Assembly (NCBI RefSeq): GCF_016745235.1
Contig: NZ_JAELVM010000003.1
Coordinates: 1,054,001 to 1,118,000 of the forward strand
DNA length: 64,000 nucleotides
Direction: 5' to 3'
From: Chryseobacterium endalhagicum
GTDB lineage: Bacteria > Bacteroidota > Bacteroidia > Flavobacteriales > Weeksellaceae
Notes under the pieces: generated by a model
The model's database searches: none
The model's input: the letters and a program-made list of their open reading frames with translations, nothing else
Told to the model about the DNA's origin: nothing
Made by a program: the position numbers and the translations under genes
Shown: positions 53,009 through 62,482 of the stretch, in pieces
How the letters are laid out: every line of letters begins with the position of its first letter
How positions within the stretch are numbered: position 1 is the first letter of the stretch

Positions 53009-53155
53009 ATGTACTTTTTTATTCTTAAAACCGGCTGCTTAAAGCAGTATTCCAACGGTAATCTGCATAATCCACCTTTAAAGAACACAGTCTCTTCTAC
53101 GATTTATAAAAAGACACTGCAAAGAAGCCGTAATGCAGAACAAATAGAAAAATAA
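53009..53155 (+). CDS. Candidate 48-aa small protein
   Basis: ATG 53009 opens a 48-codon frame (MYFFILKTGCLKQYSNGNLH... to AEQIEK) ending at 53155. It is basic with an uncharged aromatic N-terminus. A second ATG at 52998 precedes an A9 tract and stops after 14 codons (MKKKCTFLFLKPAA). If the tract had ten A it would join the longer frame as MKKKMYFFILKTG, so a homopolymer slip may hide a longer N-terminus. It lies between a terminator and the MliC-like gene and has its own promoter octamer. Expression is not demonstrated. Confidence 0.35.
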   Translation: MYFFILKTGCLKQYSNGNLHNPPLKNTVSSTIYKKTLQRSRNAEQIEK

Positions 53156-53258
53156 GATTAATTTATGTAAAATTAACATATATTTATTAGAAATATTTGT
53201 AAATTTATGTAGTATTAATATCACAATTTCATGACACACTTACAAATCACTTATCACT

Positions 53259-53651
53259 ATGAAAAAATTATTCACATCGGTCCTTATCGGGCTGGCAGTC
53301 CTTTCCTCAACAGCGTGTAAACATCCGGGCAAAGAAGCGGAAACCGTAACCGAGGCAGTTCCTGAAAACAAAGACGAGATCTCAAAAGATGTTTTCACCG
53401 ATGCTTATGGAGAAAAAATTGAGGTCACCATCAATCACACAAAAAGTACAGCAACCGTTCATCTGGAGGGTAAAACCTACGATCTTAAAAAAAGCGATGC
53501 TCTTCCTGAATACACGGCAAGTAATGAGGAATATCAATACTCTGATATTAAAGGAAATATTACCCTGCTTAAAAAAAATGTAGATATGGTCCTGTTTCAC
53601 GCCAAACGTGATCCCAAAGGTTCCGGACCTGCAAAAATGGCTTCTTATTAA
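53259..53651 (+). CDS. MliC-like lipoprotein (lysozyme inhibitor family)
   Basis: This encodes 130 residues. The signal peptide ends in the lipobox STAC (C20). The mature domain VFTDAYGEKIEVTINHTKSTATVHLEGKTYDLKKSD...YQYSDIKGNITLLKKN has the strand order and spacing of MliC/PliC inhibitors of C-type lysozyme, though the usual Cys pair is absent, so inhibitory activity is uncertain. It is followed closely by a META-domain lipoprotein. Confidence 0.78.
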   Translation: MKKLFTSVLIGLAVLSSTACKHPGKEAETVTEAVPENKDEISKDVFTDAYGEKIEVTINHTKSTATVHLEGKTYDLKKSDALPEYTASNEEYQYSDIKGNITLLKKNVDMVLFHAKRDPKGSGPAKMASY

Positions 53652-53692
53652 TTGAGGAAATCCACAAAAATCAAACATCACAAAATCATACT

Positions 53693-54127
53693 ATGAAAAA
53701 CTTATATTATTATTTATCCACGCTGGTTTTGCTCGTATTTCTTACGGCATGCAAAACTCCCCCGGCACAGACTACAACAGCTGATATCATGGGGAAAACA
53801 TGGAAACTGACGGAGCTGAACGGGCAGCCGATACAGCTTAAAAATCCTAAAAATAACCCTTACTTCAAACTTAATACGGAAGGCATGAGATATGAAGGAC
53901 ATGCAGGATGCAACGGTGTAGGCGGAACTTTTGAGATCAAGCCCGATGCCATGAGAATTAAATTCAACCAGGGAATGTCTACGATGATGGCTTGTGACGA
54001 TCTTGAAACGGAACAACGTTTCACGAAAGCTTTACTGGCTGCAGACAATTATTCTGTAAACGGAAATACATTGACTTTAAATAAAGCGAGAATGGCTCCT
54101 TTGGCTAAATTTGTTCTTCAACCTTAA
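53693..54127 (+). CDS. META domain (HslJ-like) lipoprotein
   Basis: This encodes 144 residues; lipobox LTAC. The META domain is clear from GKTWKLTELNGQPI, GHAGCNGVGGTFEIK and STMMACDDLETEQRFTKALLAADNYSVNGNTLTL. Family members include E. coli HslJ, an outer-membrane-associated heat-inducible protein linked to novobiocin resistance. Its gene is 41 bp behind the MliC-like gene, with a terminator behind it, so the two probably form a small envelope-stress operon. Confidence 0.9.
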   Translation: MKNLYYYLSTLVLLVFLTACKTPPAQTTTADIMGKTWKLTELNGQPIQLKNPKNNPYFKLNTEGMRYEGHAGCNGVGGTFEIKPDAMRIKFNQGMSTMMACDDLETEQRFTKALLAADNYSVNGNTLTLNKARMAPLAKFVLQP

Positions 54128-54157
54128 TTGGGAGAGACCAAAAAGCTGATAAAACAG

Positions 54158-54196
54158 AAAAGGCAAATGGGCAGATAAGCACATTTGCCTTTTTTA
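54158..54196 (+). terminator. Rho-independent terminator
   Basis: AAGGCAAATG (54160-54169) pairs with CATTTGCCTT (54182-54191), followed by a run of T. Confidence 0.85.
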
Positions 54197-54314
54197 TTTA
54201 CCCTGAGTTCGGGATAATATTTGTTTAAAATATCCTGTACGTTTATACTATTTTTAACTAGATATCCGCAAAGCTCTTTTAATTCTTTTATTTTCCGGTC
54301 GCAAAGACACTCTG

Positions 54315-54572
54315 TTAAGACTTCCTATAGAACATATAGCAGATCAGCAGGCTTATATTGACCAGAACGGCAAATGCATTAGACAAAATAATAGGCAGCT
54401 CATCTTTCTTAAAACCATACCAAACCCAAAGCGACAGGCCGGAAATAAGAACCAGAAGCATCACCAGAGATATATCTTCCACATTCTTCTCTCTGATCAC
54501 CTTGATCAGCTGAGGGATCATAGAAATGGAGGTAAGAACCCCTGCAATGATACCCAGAATATTTTCGTCCAT
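54315..54572 (-). CDS. SemiSWEET family (PQ-loop) sugar transporter
   Basis: This encodes 85 residues with three membrane helices. The first helix has the PQ motif in LTSISMIPQLIKVIREKN, followed by SLVMLLVLISGLSLWVWYG, the family pattern. SemiSWEETs are homodimeric passive sugar carriers. It lies 39 bp downstream of the FAD oxidoreductase gene on the same strand. Confidence 0.9.
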   Translation of the reverse strand: MDENILGIIAGVLTSISMIPQLIKVIREKNVEDISLVMLLVLISGLSLWVWYGFKKDELPIILSNAFAVLVNISLLICYMFYRKS

Positions 54573-54611
54573 AGTTTAATTTTTTTTTGGTTAATGGCTT
54601 CTAGCTTTTGC

Positions 54612-55646
54612 TTATTTAAATCTGTCACTTGAAACTTCTTCGTGCAGTGGAATATTTTCTTCAATAAACTGATACAGGCTGTGAGAGAAATAACAACCAT
54701 TAAGAATTCCTCTTGCCCCAAGTCCATTGAAAACGTACAGATTATCATAAGTTCCATGTCTTCCTATGATGGGTCTTCTGTCTTTCACAGTCGGTCTGAA
54801 ACCAAAATTCACTTCTTCCACCTCAAAATCATAGGGATAAATTTCGGACAGCCCATTTACGAGTTGAGCTACTGCGGATTCGTCTACGTGATGATGCAAT
54901 TGTTCTCTGTCATAGGTTCCGCCATAGAAATGGAGTCCGTTATCCGTCGGAAACAGAAAATGTTTCTTTTTGATCGTTATATCTTCAGGAATAGGTTCTG
55001 AAAGTTTTACCTTGATGTGATGTCCTTTGTTCGGAACTACTGCAATATCCGAAAAGAAAGGATTTTCTTTCACACCCATTCCTTCACAGAATATCATATT
55101 TTTAAACTGAAGATCTTTGTAGATTCCTTCAGAAGCCTCTACTTTTCCGTAATCAAACTTTTCTTTGATCAGAAGTTCATTTTTTTCTAAAAAATCAAAT
55201 AGATCCATGAAAAATCCATTTACCTGAAGTCTGGCAGACTGATTGACCTTTCCGGTGTTAAAGTCGTTTTTTACTACCTCTAAATGATCGAATTTTTGAT
55301 CAAGAAAAGCAGAAAGTTCTTCATTGCCCGATTTTTTCAGCCAGAGCTTCTGTTCGTTCTCATCATGAAAAATTCTGTGGATGGGTGAACTGATCAGATA
55401 ATTTTTTCCGGTGTAGGATTCTATCTCTGCTAAAGTATCTTTAAGAAAGTCGATCTGTTCCTGCGCTTTCCAGAAAGTCGTGAATTTCTTAAGCACCACA
55501 GGGTTGATAATTCCTGCAGAAACCTGAGAAGCACTTTTTCTGCCTTCTGAGAAGAGGACAAAAGATTTGTTGTGCTTTATTAACTGATGAGCGAAAAACA
55601 ACCCCGCATACCCATCTCCAACGATAATATAGTCTATATGTTTCAT
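54612..55646 (-). CDS. FAD-dependent oxidoreductase (DAO/glycine oxidase-like)
   Basis: This encodes 344 residues. The N-terminal dinucleotide-binding motif is DYIIVGDGYAGLFFAHQL (G-x-G-x-x-G as GDGYAG). The end has FRPTVKDRRPIIGRHGTYDNLYVFNGLGARGILNG, the conserved C-terminal FAD contact of D-amino-acid-oxidase-type enzymes. The ATG at 55646 is chosen since the upstream in-frame part falls into the gldN terminator hairpin. The substrate is unknown. It follows gldN in many Flavobacteriia, as I recall. Confidence 0.88.
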   Translation of the reverse strand: MKHIDYIIVGDGYAGLFFAHQLIKHNKSFVLFSEGRKSASQVSAGIINPVVLKKFTTFWKAQEQIDFLKDTLAEIESYTGKNYLISSPIHRIFHDENEQKLWLKKSGNEELSAFLDQKFDHLEVVKNDFNTGKVNQSARLQVNGFFMDLFDFLEKNELLIKEKFDYGKVEASEGIYKDLQFKNMIFCEGMGVKENPFFSDIAVVPNKGHHIKVKLSEPIPEDITIKKKHFLFPTDNGLHFYGGTYDREQLHHHVDESAVAQLVNGLSEIYPYDFEVEEVNFGFRPTVKDRRPIIGRHGTYDNLYVFNGLGARGILNGCYFSHSLYQFIEENIPLHEEVSSDRFK

Positions 55647-55649
55647 AAA

Positions 55650-55685
55650 TAAAAAAACCTGAGTAAAAGTACTCAGGTTTTGTAT
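55650..55685. terminator. Terminator after gldN
   Basis: ACCTGAGTA/TACTCAGGT (55657-55665 and 55670-55678) has a 4-nt loop; on the minus strand it runs into T7. It separates the gld operon from the FAD oxidoreductase gene. Confidence 0.85.
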
Positions 55686-55702
55686 AAATATCAAGTGAAA
55701 TC

Positions 55703-56641
55703 TTAGTAATTCCACATATCATTTTCCATGCTAAGGATCTGACTTTTGATTCTTTCGCTTTCTTCCATCTGATCGTCAGCATCTTTAGGGATATAGTCCT
55801 TGATGGTACCGTCACCTAAACCGCTTGATGATTTATAGATTACTGAAGAGAATCTTCTTGCATTGATGATATCATCGAAAGACAGGTCTGCAGAAGAATT
55901 TTTTCTGTTGTACACAAAATTGTTTGCCAACACGTCTCTTGCATTCGGATAGAAAATCCAGAACAGGTCGATAAGCTCGTCATTGCTCGCAATAGGCTTA
56001 CCATCTGGTCCGATAACACCCTGTACAGCAGGATCTGGTCCCATAGCTGCAATACCAAGAGGTCTGTATTTCATCTGCCCGTCTCTCTTATCGATAAACC
56101 ACATACCCATGATTTTAAGAACTTTTACTTTATCAGTAGTCGTCTTGAAAACGTCGGTATATTCTTTTTTCTCCTGTTCAGTTAATTGTCTTCCTGAGTT
56201 AAGGATATCAATAGCAGCATCATTGATGATTACTTTTTCCAATCTTTTCTGAATTCCTTCCGGAGAAAGTTTCACTGTAAAGTTTTCATCATCATAAACC
56301 TGCTCGATCTTTCCGCTTAATGCAGCATCCAGTAATAACTGATACAGGGATCTTGTAGGTGTAGCCAAAAGCCCATCCGGATTATCATAGTAGAATGGCT
56401 GGTTGATCTTATCATTCATATCAATGATCTCCCAAACAAACATACTCTTATAGATATCTTTATCTTCTACAAAACCGTACTCAAGAGGCTTTACCGTTTT
56501 ATCAACAATAGTATCACCAACTTTTTGTTTGTTTTCCTCTCTCATCTGTCTGAACTCTTCCGGCGAAGCTGCGTTCAGAATAGTCTGGGAAAAAGCAAAT
56601 CCCGAAACTAATACTAAAAGGGTGCTAATATATTTTTTCAT
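55703..56641 (-). CDS. gldN: Gliding motility / T9SS protein GldN
   Basis: This encodes 312 residues with a signal peptide (MKKYISTLLVLVSGFAFSQ). The GldN domain is recognised from KPLEYGFVEDKDIYKSMFVWEIIDMNDKINQPFY and KILKIMGMW... (here VKVLKIMGMWFIDKRDGQMKYRPLGIAAM). With GldK it forms the periplasmic ring of the type IX secretion system. It is the last gene of the gldKLMN operon, 20 nt behind gldM. Confidence 0.95.
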   Translation of the reverse strand: MKKYISTLLVLVSGFAFSQTILNAASPEEFRQMREENKQKVGDTIVDKTVKPLEYGFVEDKDIYKSMFVWEIIDMNDKINQPFYYDNPDGLLATPTRSLYQLLLDAALSGKIEQVYDDENFTVKLSPEGIQKRLEKVIINDAAIDILNSGRQLTEQEKKEYTDVFKTTTDKVKVLKIMGMWFIDKRDGQMKYRPLGIAAMGPDPAVQGVIGPDGKPIASNDELIDLFWIFYPNARDVLANNFVYNRKNSSADLSFDDIINARRFSSVIYKSSSGLGDGTIKDYIPKDADDQMEESERIKSQILSMENDMWNY

Positions 56642-56661
56642 AATAAATTACAATTTTAGTC

Positions 56662-58254
56662 CTATGGAATATTAATGATAATAGGAGTAATGTTTTTAAT
56701 TACCTGGCCATCCAGTCCTTGAGCCGTAACTTTGATATCGAAGATGGAAACTACATCTCCAGATCTAAGATTCTTCACCAGTCCAGCGGCGTCATTCAAT
56801 GAATTTCCGTGAACTAATAGTGCTGCTCTACCTGGTACTCTCACCATAAACTGCGTTACAGTAAATGAAACCGGGAAGTCAAAGTCAGGAATCGCTGCCT
56901 GTACTGTCTGGTTCTGGATTGAACCTGGCGGCATCGCTACGATACTCTGTCCTCTGATCTGACCTTGTGGCGGCGGAACATTCTTAATTCTATATTCAAA
57001 TACCTGAGATACAGATTTTCCGTAAGGATCAGTTCCTGATAATGTAAGTTTAACCGTATTCCCTGAGGTAGGTTTCACATTCCATTTTCCTGGACCTGTA
57101 CTTTTCACTGAAGCTCCCGGAGCAGATAATGAAAGTTTAGAATTATCAGCACCTAAGATTGATCCTGAAACAGGGTTCTCAAGTCCTCTATACATTACAT
57201 TCATTTTATCCGCAGAAAGCAATAATCCTTTTTCAAGTTTTACTTCTCTTGGTCCTGCGATTACGTTATACGTGTGCGTCCATGGGAAACTCTGAGGTTT
57301 TCCTGAAGCATCCGTTAAAGTAATTGTTCCTCCCAGTTTGTGCTCGCCGATACCGGAACCTGAAATAGAGGTAATCCCTTTTCCGTTCTCTACTCTGCCT
57401 ACCCCTGAGATGGCAATCTTGTTACTTGTAGAATAAGTACCCAACATTACTTTTACTTCAGCCTGTTTTCCTGCCTGGATATCTACCGGACCTGAAACAA
57501 TAGGCTCATAGCTTGAGAATTTGATACTTGCATCCACTTTCTCCTGAAGTAATAATGCCAATGCATCAGACTGTACGTTTCTCGCATCATTCTGGATAAT
57601 CTCTAAATTAGAGATAGCGGCGATTAACGGCTGGTGATAGAATTTATTCTGAAACCAAGTCTTGTCATTCGGAGATTTTCCTTTTGGATATTCAGCGATC
57701 AGAGATTTGTTAGCTCTGTCTACTAAATCTTTCAATTGAGGATTGTTTCCAAAAGTTGCATTGATATAATTTCTTACGTCGTCAATTTTTGCTTTTAAAT
57801 CTAAAGCTCCTTTTGAAGGCGTATTTTCTTCTCCTTCTTTGAAGAAATATTCTGTAGTCGCTTCATTATTATTCAGCGCTGCGAAATTTTCGCTTACATC
57901 AATATCTTTTCCTGTTTTCGGATCTTTATCATGAAAATCCGAAGATTTTTTTAAAGCATCCTTGATCCCCTGTGCCGAAGCCACCAAAACATCAATTTTA
58001 CCTTTTAAAACTTTATACTGTCCCCAAGGCTGTGCATAAGTATCCGGTACCTGCATCGCTTTAGCCTCAAGCGTTTTTTCGAAAATCTTTTCGTTTTTAT
58101 TCTCTGTTAAAGTCCTTGTTTCATTCAATGCTCTGGTAGAGTCATAGTATGATCTGATGATTTCTGCATCAATATTTAGGGCCATCATCGCGATGAACAC
58201 CAAATACATCAGGTTGATCATCTTCTGACGAGGGGTCTGTTTTCCTTGTGCCAT
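56662..58254 (-). CDS. gldM: Gliding motility / T9SS protein GldM
   Basis: This encodes 530 residues. An N-terminal membrane helix (INLMYLVFIAMMALNI) anchors it; the long periplasmic part (D1-D4 domains) follows. The GldM C-terminal domain shows PGSIQNQTVQAAIPDFDFPVSFTVTQFMVRVPGRA. GldM forms the rotor shaft of the T9SS motor with GldL. It lies 52 bp behind gldL. Confidence 0.95.
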   Translation of the reverse strand: MAQGKQTPRQKMINLMYLVFIAMMALNIDAEIIRSYYDSTRALNETRTLTENKNEKIFEKTLEAKAMQVPDTYAQPWGQYKVLKGKIDVLVASAQGIKDALKKSSDFHDKDPKTGKDIDVSENFAALNNNEATTEYFFKEGEENTPSKGALDLKAKIDDVRNYINATFGNNPQLKDLVDRANKSLIAEYPKGKSPNDKTWFQNKFYHQPLIAAISNLEIIQNDARNVQSDALALLLQEKVDASIKFSSYEPIVSGPVDIQAGKQAEVKVMLGTYSTSNKIAISGVGRVENGKGITSISGSGIGEHKLGGTITLTDASGKPQSFPWTHTYNVIAGPREVKLEKGLLLSADKMNVMYRGLENPVSGSILGADNSKLSLSAPGASVKSTGPGKWNVKPTSGNTVKLTLSGTDPYGKSVSQVFEYRIKNVPPPQGQIRGQSIVAMPPGSIQNQTVQAAIPDFDFPVSFTVTQFMVRVPGRAALLVHGNSLNDAAGLVKNLRSGDVVSIFDIKVTAQGLDGQVIKNITPIIINIP

Positions 58255-58306
58255 TCTCTTTTCTTTTGTTTTAGATTAAGTAGTTAAATTTAGAAATGGT
58301 TAGGAA

Positions 58307-58999
58307 TTAAGACTTCATAGCAGTAAGCATACCACCATAAACTCTATTTAAGCTGTTAAGATTAGTTGTTAAACCTTGTAACTCTTGATTGAATTTTTCA
58401 GATTGCTCTGCAGACTTCTGCATATCTGCTACATATTTGTTAGCAAATTCAGATTGTCTTTTACCGCTTTCAAGCTGCATTGCGTATAAAGCATTCATAC
58501 TTTCCATATGCTGAGCAGCTTTGTTAAGCTGATCGTTATATTTATGAGTAGAAGCAGAAACGTCAACAGTCTGGTTGATCTGGTCTACAGAATTAGAGAA
58601 CTTGTCGATACCGGTTCTTAATCTGTCGAACAACTGAACGTCCAGTTTTGCATCCTGAAGCATTTTGTCTAATTTATTTGAAAGAGAATTTTCTAATTCT
58701 GCAAACTGCTGTGCATTGTTTTTAGATGACACATTAGAATGTAAAGGGTTTGGGTTAGCATGCTTATCTAATAATTCAGGATAAACGTTTTCCCATGCAT
58801 AAGATTCTTCTGATTTAGGAGGGTCGAATGCGAAAATGATAAAGATAATAGCCTCCGTAATAAGTCCCACTGTAAGAGCGATATTACCGTTAATAGGTCC
58901 CAAGGTAATGTGAGTAATTTTAAGCCAAGCTCCAAGAATTACAATTGCAGCACCGAATGAATAAAAGAAATTCATCCAAGCATCTTTAGTCTTAAACAT
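58307..58999 (-). CDS. gldL: Gliding motility / T9SS protein GldL
   Basis: This encodes 230 residues. Two membrane helices (WMNFFYSFGAAIVILGAWLKI and IALTVGLITEAIIFIIFAF) carry the motor function; a conserved Glu lies in the second helix (LITEAII). The cytoplasmic C-terminal half is coiled coil. GldL5-GldM2 is the proton-powered motor of T9SS. Confidence 0.95.
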   Translation of the reverse strand: MFKTKDAWMNFFYSFGAAIVILGAWLKITHITLGPINGNIALTVGLITEAIIFIIFAFDPPKSEESYAWENVYPELLDKHANPNPLHSNVSSKNNAQQFAELENSLSNKLDKMLQDAKLDVQLFDRLRTGIDKFSNSVDQINQTVDVSASTHKYNDQLNKAAQHMESMNALYAMQLESGKRQSEFANKYVADMQKSAEQSEKFNQELQGLTTNLNSLNRVYGGMLTAMKS

Positions 59000-59059
59000 A
59001 TTAAGTTAGTTTTTTTAATGTTAAATAAAATTGTTATTGAAAAATAATTGTATGGTTAA

Positions 59060-60481
59060 TTATCTGTTAACTCTTCTTGGCTTCACTGCTGCTTCAGGAA
59101 TATCCTGTACAGTTCTGAATCCGATATAGCTTCTTGCGGAATCTTTTCTTTCCCAATCTCTTGCACCTGTCATCAGGGCATATCCTATATCTTTCCAAGA
59201 TCCACCTCTTACTGATCTCTTCGTATCCTTTTTATCTTTTGTAGAAGGATTTAACGTGGATGAGAATCCGTAAGAAGAGTTGTTATATGCAGATTCTGTC
59301 CATTCAGAAACGTTTCCAGCCATATCAAATAACCCAAATCCATTTTTCTTAAATTTCTTTACTGGAGCTGTATATGTATAAGTACCTTTTTTCTCGTCTT
59401 CCATGTAGTTACCTCTCTTAGGTTTGAAGTTGGCAAGGTAGCAACCTCTGTCATCCATTAAATATGGACCACCCCAAGGGTAAGTAGCATTCTGCATTCC
59501 GCCTTTTGCTGCATATTCCCATTCGATTTCTGTAGGAAGACGGAATATCAATGGTCTTTGTTTTTTTCTTTTTAAACTTTCGTTGTAATCTGTTTTCAGT
59601 TTAGATCTGAAGTTACAGTAAGCTCTTGCCTGATCCCACGTTACCCCTACTACAGGATAATCTTTATAGGCTTTGTGCCAGAAATACTGCTCGAACAATG
59701 GTTCGTTGTATGTAAAGTGGAAATCATTTACCCAAACTGTAGTATCAGGATAAATGGCGATGCTTGAACTTTTAAGGTAGTTAGCTCCTCTTTCGTTGTC
59801 AGCAAGCGCAGCATCCATATCTCCCCACTGATAGTTGTATTTTAGTTTACTTACGTCTAAAATCCTTTCGTTTCCGATTCTTGAAGAAGCAGGCAAATAC
59901 ATAGATTCCAGAACTTCCGCATATTCTACATCAGGATACTTTCCAGTGCTCCAGTGTAATGGGATTTTCCAGTCTAATTTTTTAGAAGCATCATATCCTC
60001 CATCTTCTCTTCCTCCTTGGCCGTCTAAATATTCTTGATAAGGTGTTAAATTTTCTTCTTTTTTAGCAAGATATGCATAGTCACCGATGCTTGCTCCTCT
60101 ACGTCCGCCTTCTTCACCGCCTTCCCCAGCAGCTTCCGCAAGTAGAGTTCTCGCAATGGAATCTCTTACATAATTGATAAATACTCTGTATTCTGCATTG
60201 GTAGTTTCCGCTTCATCCATAAAGAATGAGGAGACAGTAACCGTTTTCAATGATGCTTTTTCAGGGGTATTTGTTGGATCCTGATCAGCAAGACCAGCAA
60301 CAAATGAACCTGCAGGAATAGCAACCATTCCAAATGGTCTTTCCGCAACAAATGATTTCGTTTTTTCTCTTGGTATCAACTCTCCTTTCGTTCCAGGCTT
60401 CCCTACAGAAGAACTGCCACCACCTGAACAAGATACTGATGCTACCGACGCAGACAATAATAAAAGAAATATCCTTTTCAT
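59060..60481 (-). CDS. gldK: Gliding motility / T9SS lipoprotein GldK
   Basis: This encodes 473 residues. The lipobox SVSC anchors it in the outer membrane. The formylglycine-generating-enzyme-like (sulfatase-modifying factor) domain is visible: MVAIPAGSFVAGLADQD, PVVGVTWDQARAYCNFRSKL, RLPTEIEWEYAAKGG, GLFDMAGNVSEWTES and RSVRGGSW. GldK partners GldN in the T9SS ring. First gene of the gldKLMN operon; a near-consensus TATATTTA lies upstream. Confidence 0.95.
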   Translation of the reverse strand: MKRIFLLLLSASVASVSCSGGGSSSVGKPGTKGELIPREKTKSFVAERPFGMVAIPAGSFVAGLADQDPTNTPEKASLKTVTVSSFFMDEAETTNAEYRVFINYVRDSIARTLLAEAAGEGGEEGGRRGASIGDYAYLAKKEENLTPYQEYLDGQGGREDGGYDASKKLDWKIPLHWSTGKYPDVEYAEVLESMYLPASSRIGNERILDVSKLKYNYQWGDMDAALADNERGANYLKSSSIAIYPDTTVWVNDFHFTYNEPLFEQYFWHKAYKDYPVVGVTWDQARAYCNFRSKLKTDYNESLKRKKQRPLIFRLPTEIEWEYAAKGGMQNATYPWGGPYLMDDRGCYLANFKPKRGNYMEDEKKGTYTYTAPVKKFKKNGFGLFDMAGNVSEWTESAYNNSSYGFSSTLNPSTKDKKDTKRSVRGGSWKDIGYALMTGARDWERKDSARSYIGFRTVQDIPEAAVKPRRVNR

Positions 60482-60589
60482 GTTAATTTTTATAATTAAG
60501 CCGTAAATATATAATTTTTTTAAGAAACTTTTAAGATTTTTTTTGAAATAACGGAAGAAATCTAAATTTATTTTATTTACAACTCTTTT

Positions 60590-62443
60590 TTATTCCACGG
60601 TCACCGATTTTGCAAGGTTTCTCGGCTGATCTACATTGGCTCCACGGTATACAGCGATATAATACGCTAACAGCTGTAGAGGCACTGATGCAACGATTGG
60701 TGAGAAACATTCCGAAGTTTCCGGGATTTCAATAACATAATCCGCCATTGAGCTTACCTGCTGATCTCCTTTATTCACTACAGCAATCACTTTTCCTTTT
60801 CTGGCCTTAATTTCCTGAACATTGCTTACAATCTTGTCATAATGCCCTTTTTTAGGCGCAATGATTACGATTGGCATATTCTCGTCGATAAGGGCGATAG
60901 GACCATGTTTCATTTCTGCAGCAGGATATCCTTCAGCATGAATATAAGAGATTTCTTTCAGTTTAAGGGCCCCTTCCAATGCAGCAGGATAATTGTAACC
61001 TCTTCCCAGATAAAGGAAATTGGTTGCGTTTACAAAGTCTTTTGCAATATTCTGCGTAAGCTCGTGGGTGGTACTTAAAACTTCTTCGATCTTTTTAGGG
61101 ATAGCATCCAATTCAGAAATTAAGCTCATGAATTCTGCGTTTCCTAGGTTACCATTATGTTTTCCTAATTTGAATGCAATTAAGGTAAGAATGGTAAGCT
61201 GAGCTGTAAATGCTTTTGTAGAAGCGACCCCAATCTCAGGACCGGCGTGTGTATATGAACCGGCATCTGTAATTCTTGCAATGGAAGAATCCACTACATT
61301 ACAAATACCGTATATAAATGCTCCTTTTTCTTTTGCTAATTTTAATGCAGCCATCGTATCAGCAGTTTCTCCGGATTGAGAGATGGCGATAACAACGTCT
61401 TTATCTGTAATAATAGGGTTTCTGTATCTGAATTCGGAAGCGTATTCCACTTCTACAGGAATCCTTGCATATTCTTCAATAAGATATTCCCCGATAAGGC
61501 CTGCATGCCATGAAGTACCACAAGCAATAATGATAATTCTGTTGGCATTCTTGAATCTTTCCACATGATCCCAGATCCCTGCCATTTTGATAACGCCTTC
61601 ATCTACAAGAAGTCTGCCTCTCATCGTATCGTGGATAGATTTAGGCTGCTCGAAGATCTCTTTAAGCATGAAATGCTCATAACCTCCTTTTTCAATCTGT
61701 TCAAGGCTTAATTTCAGTTCCTGGATCTCAGGCTCAATTTTCGAATTATCGTTAATAGTTCTGATATCTACTCCATTTTCCAATGAAATAGTAGCCATAT
61801 GACCTTCTTCAAGATAGATCGCTTCTTTTGTAAATTCTACGAAAGGAGAAGCATCAGAGGCGATGAAATATTCTTTATCACCAATTCCGATTGCTAAAGG
61901 AGATCCTAATCTTCCAACAACCAATACTCCCGGATAATCTTCGTGAAGCACAGTAATAGCGTAGGCTCCGTATACTTCATTCAAAGCATATCTCACCGCA
62001 GTAGGGAAATCTATTTCCGTATTCACATCCATGAAATACTGGATAAGGTTTACCAGAACTTCCGTATCTGTTTCAGATTTAAATGTAAATCCTTTTTCCG
62101 TAAGCATTTTTTTAATGGTATCATAGTTTTCTATAATTCCATTGTGTACAAGAGCGATCTTGTTATTGTTTGATAAATGCGGGTGCGAATTTCTATCACT
62201 TGGAACTCCATGTGTAGCCCATCGCGTATGTCCCATTCCTATTTTGGCTGTGCCTTTCAACTGCGCTGAAATATTCACCAAATCATCTACCTTGCCTTTT
62301 GTTTTTTCTACTTCAAATTTTCTGTCTGAACCTTCTAAAACGATTCCGGCACTGTCATACCCTCTGTATTCTAATCTTCTAAGACCGTTGATTACAATTT
62401 CATACGCATCTTGAAATCCTGTATATCCTACAATTCCGCACAT
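60590..62443 (-). CDS. glmS: Glutamine--fructose-6-phosphate transaminase (isomerizing)
   Basis: This makes glucosamine-6-phosphate for peptidoglycan and LPS. It has 617 residues: N-terminal Ntn glutaminase with nucleophile Cys2 (MCGIVGYTGF), linker, and two SIS domains (IIACGTSWHAGL, ISQSGETADTMAALK, LGRGYNYPAALEGALKLKE). The typical C-terminus QPRNLAKSVTVE is intact. It lies upstream of gldK on the same strand with a 108-bp gap. No glmS ribozyme-like structure is obvious in the 39-bp gap to DUF4270. Confidence 0.97.
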   Translation of the reverse strand: MCGIVGYTGFQDAYEIVINGLRRLEYRGYDSAGIVLEGSDRKFEVEKTKGKVDDLVNISAQLKGTAKIGMGHTRWATHGVPSDRNSHPHLSNNNKIALVHNGIIENYDTIKKMLTEKGFTFKSETDTEVLVNLIQYFMDVNTEIDFPTAVRYALNEVYGAYAITVLHEDYPGVLVVGRLGSPLAIGIGDKEYFIASDASPFVEFTKEAIYLEEGHMATISLENGVDIRTINDNSKIEPEIQELKLSLEQIEKGGYEHFMLKEIFEQPKSIHDTMRGRLLVDEGVIKMAGIWDHVERFKNANRIIIIACGTSWHAGLIGEYLIEEYARIPVEVEYASEFRYRNPIITDKDVVIAISQSGETADTMAALKLAKEKGAFIYGICNVVDSSIARITDAGSYTHAGPEIGVASTKAFTAQLTILTLIAFKLGKHNGNLGNAEFMSLISELDAIPKKIEEVLSTTHELTQNIAKDFVNATNFLYLGRGYNYPAALEGALKLKEISYIHAEGYPAAEMKHGPIALIDENMPIVIIAPKKGHYDKIVSNVQEIKARKGKVIAVVNKGDQQVSSMADYVIEIPETSECFSPIVASVPLQLLAYYIAVYRGANVDQPRNLAKSVTVE

Positions 62444-62482
62444 ATTTTTATTTTGTCTAGTGTTTGTTTATTTTTATCTGTA

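Noticed and set aside
60482-60589. glmS ribozyme or riboswitch
   Set aside because: This gap is downstream of glmS; the 39 bp upstream of glmS is too short for a ribozyme and no P1-P2 pattern is visible.
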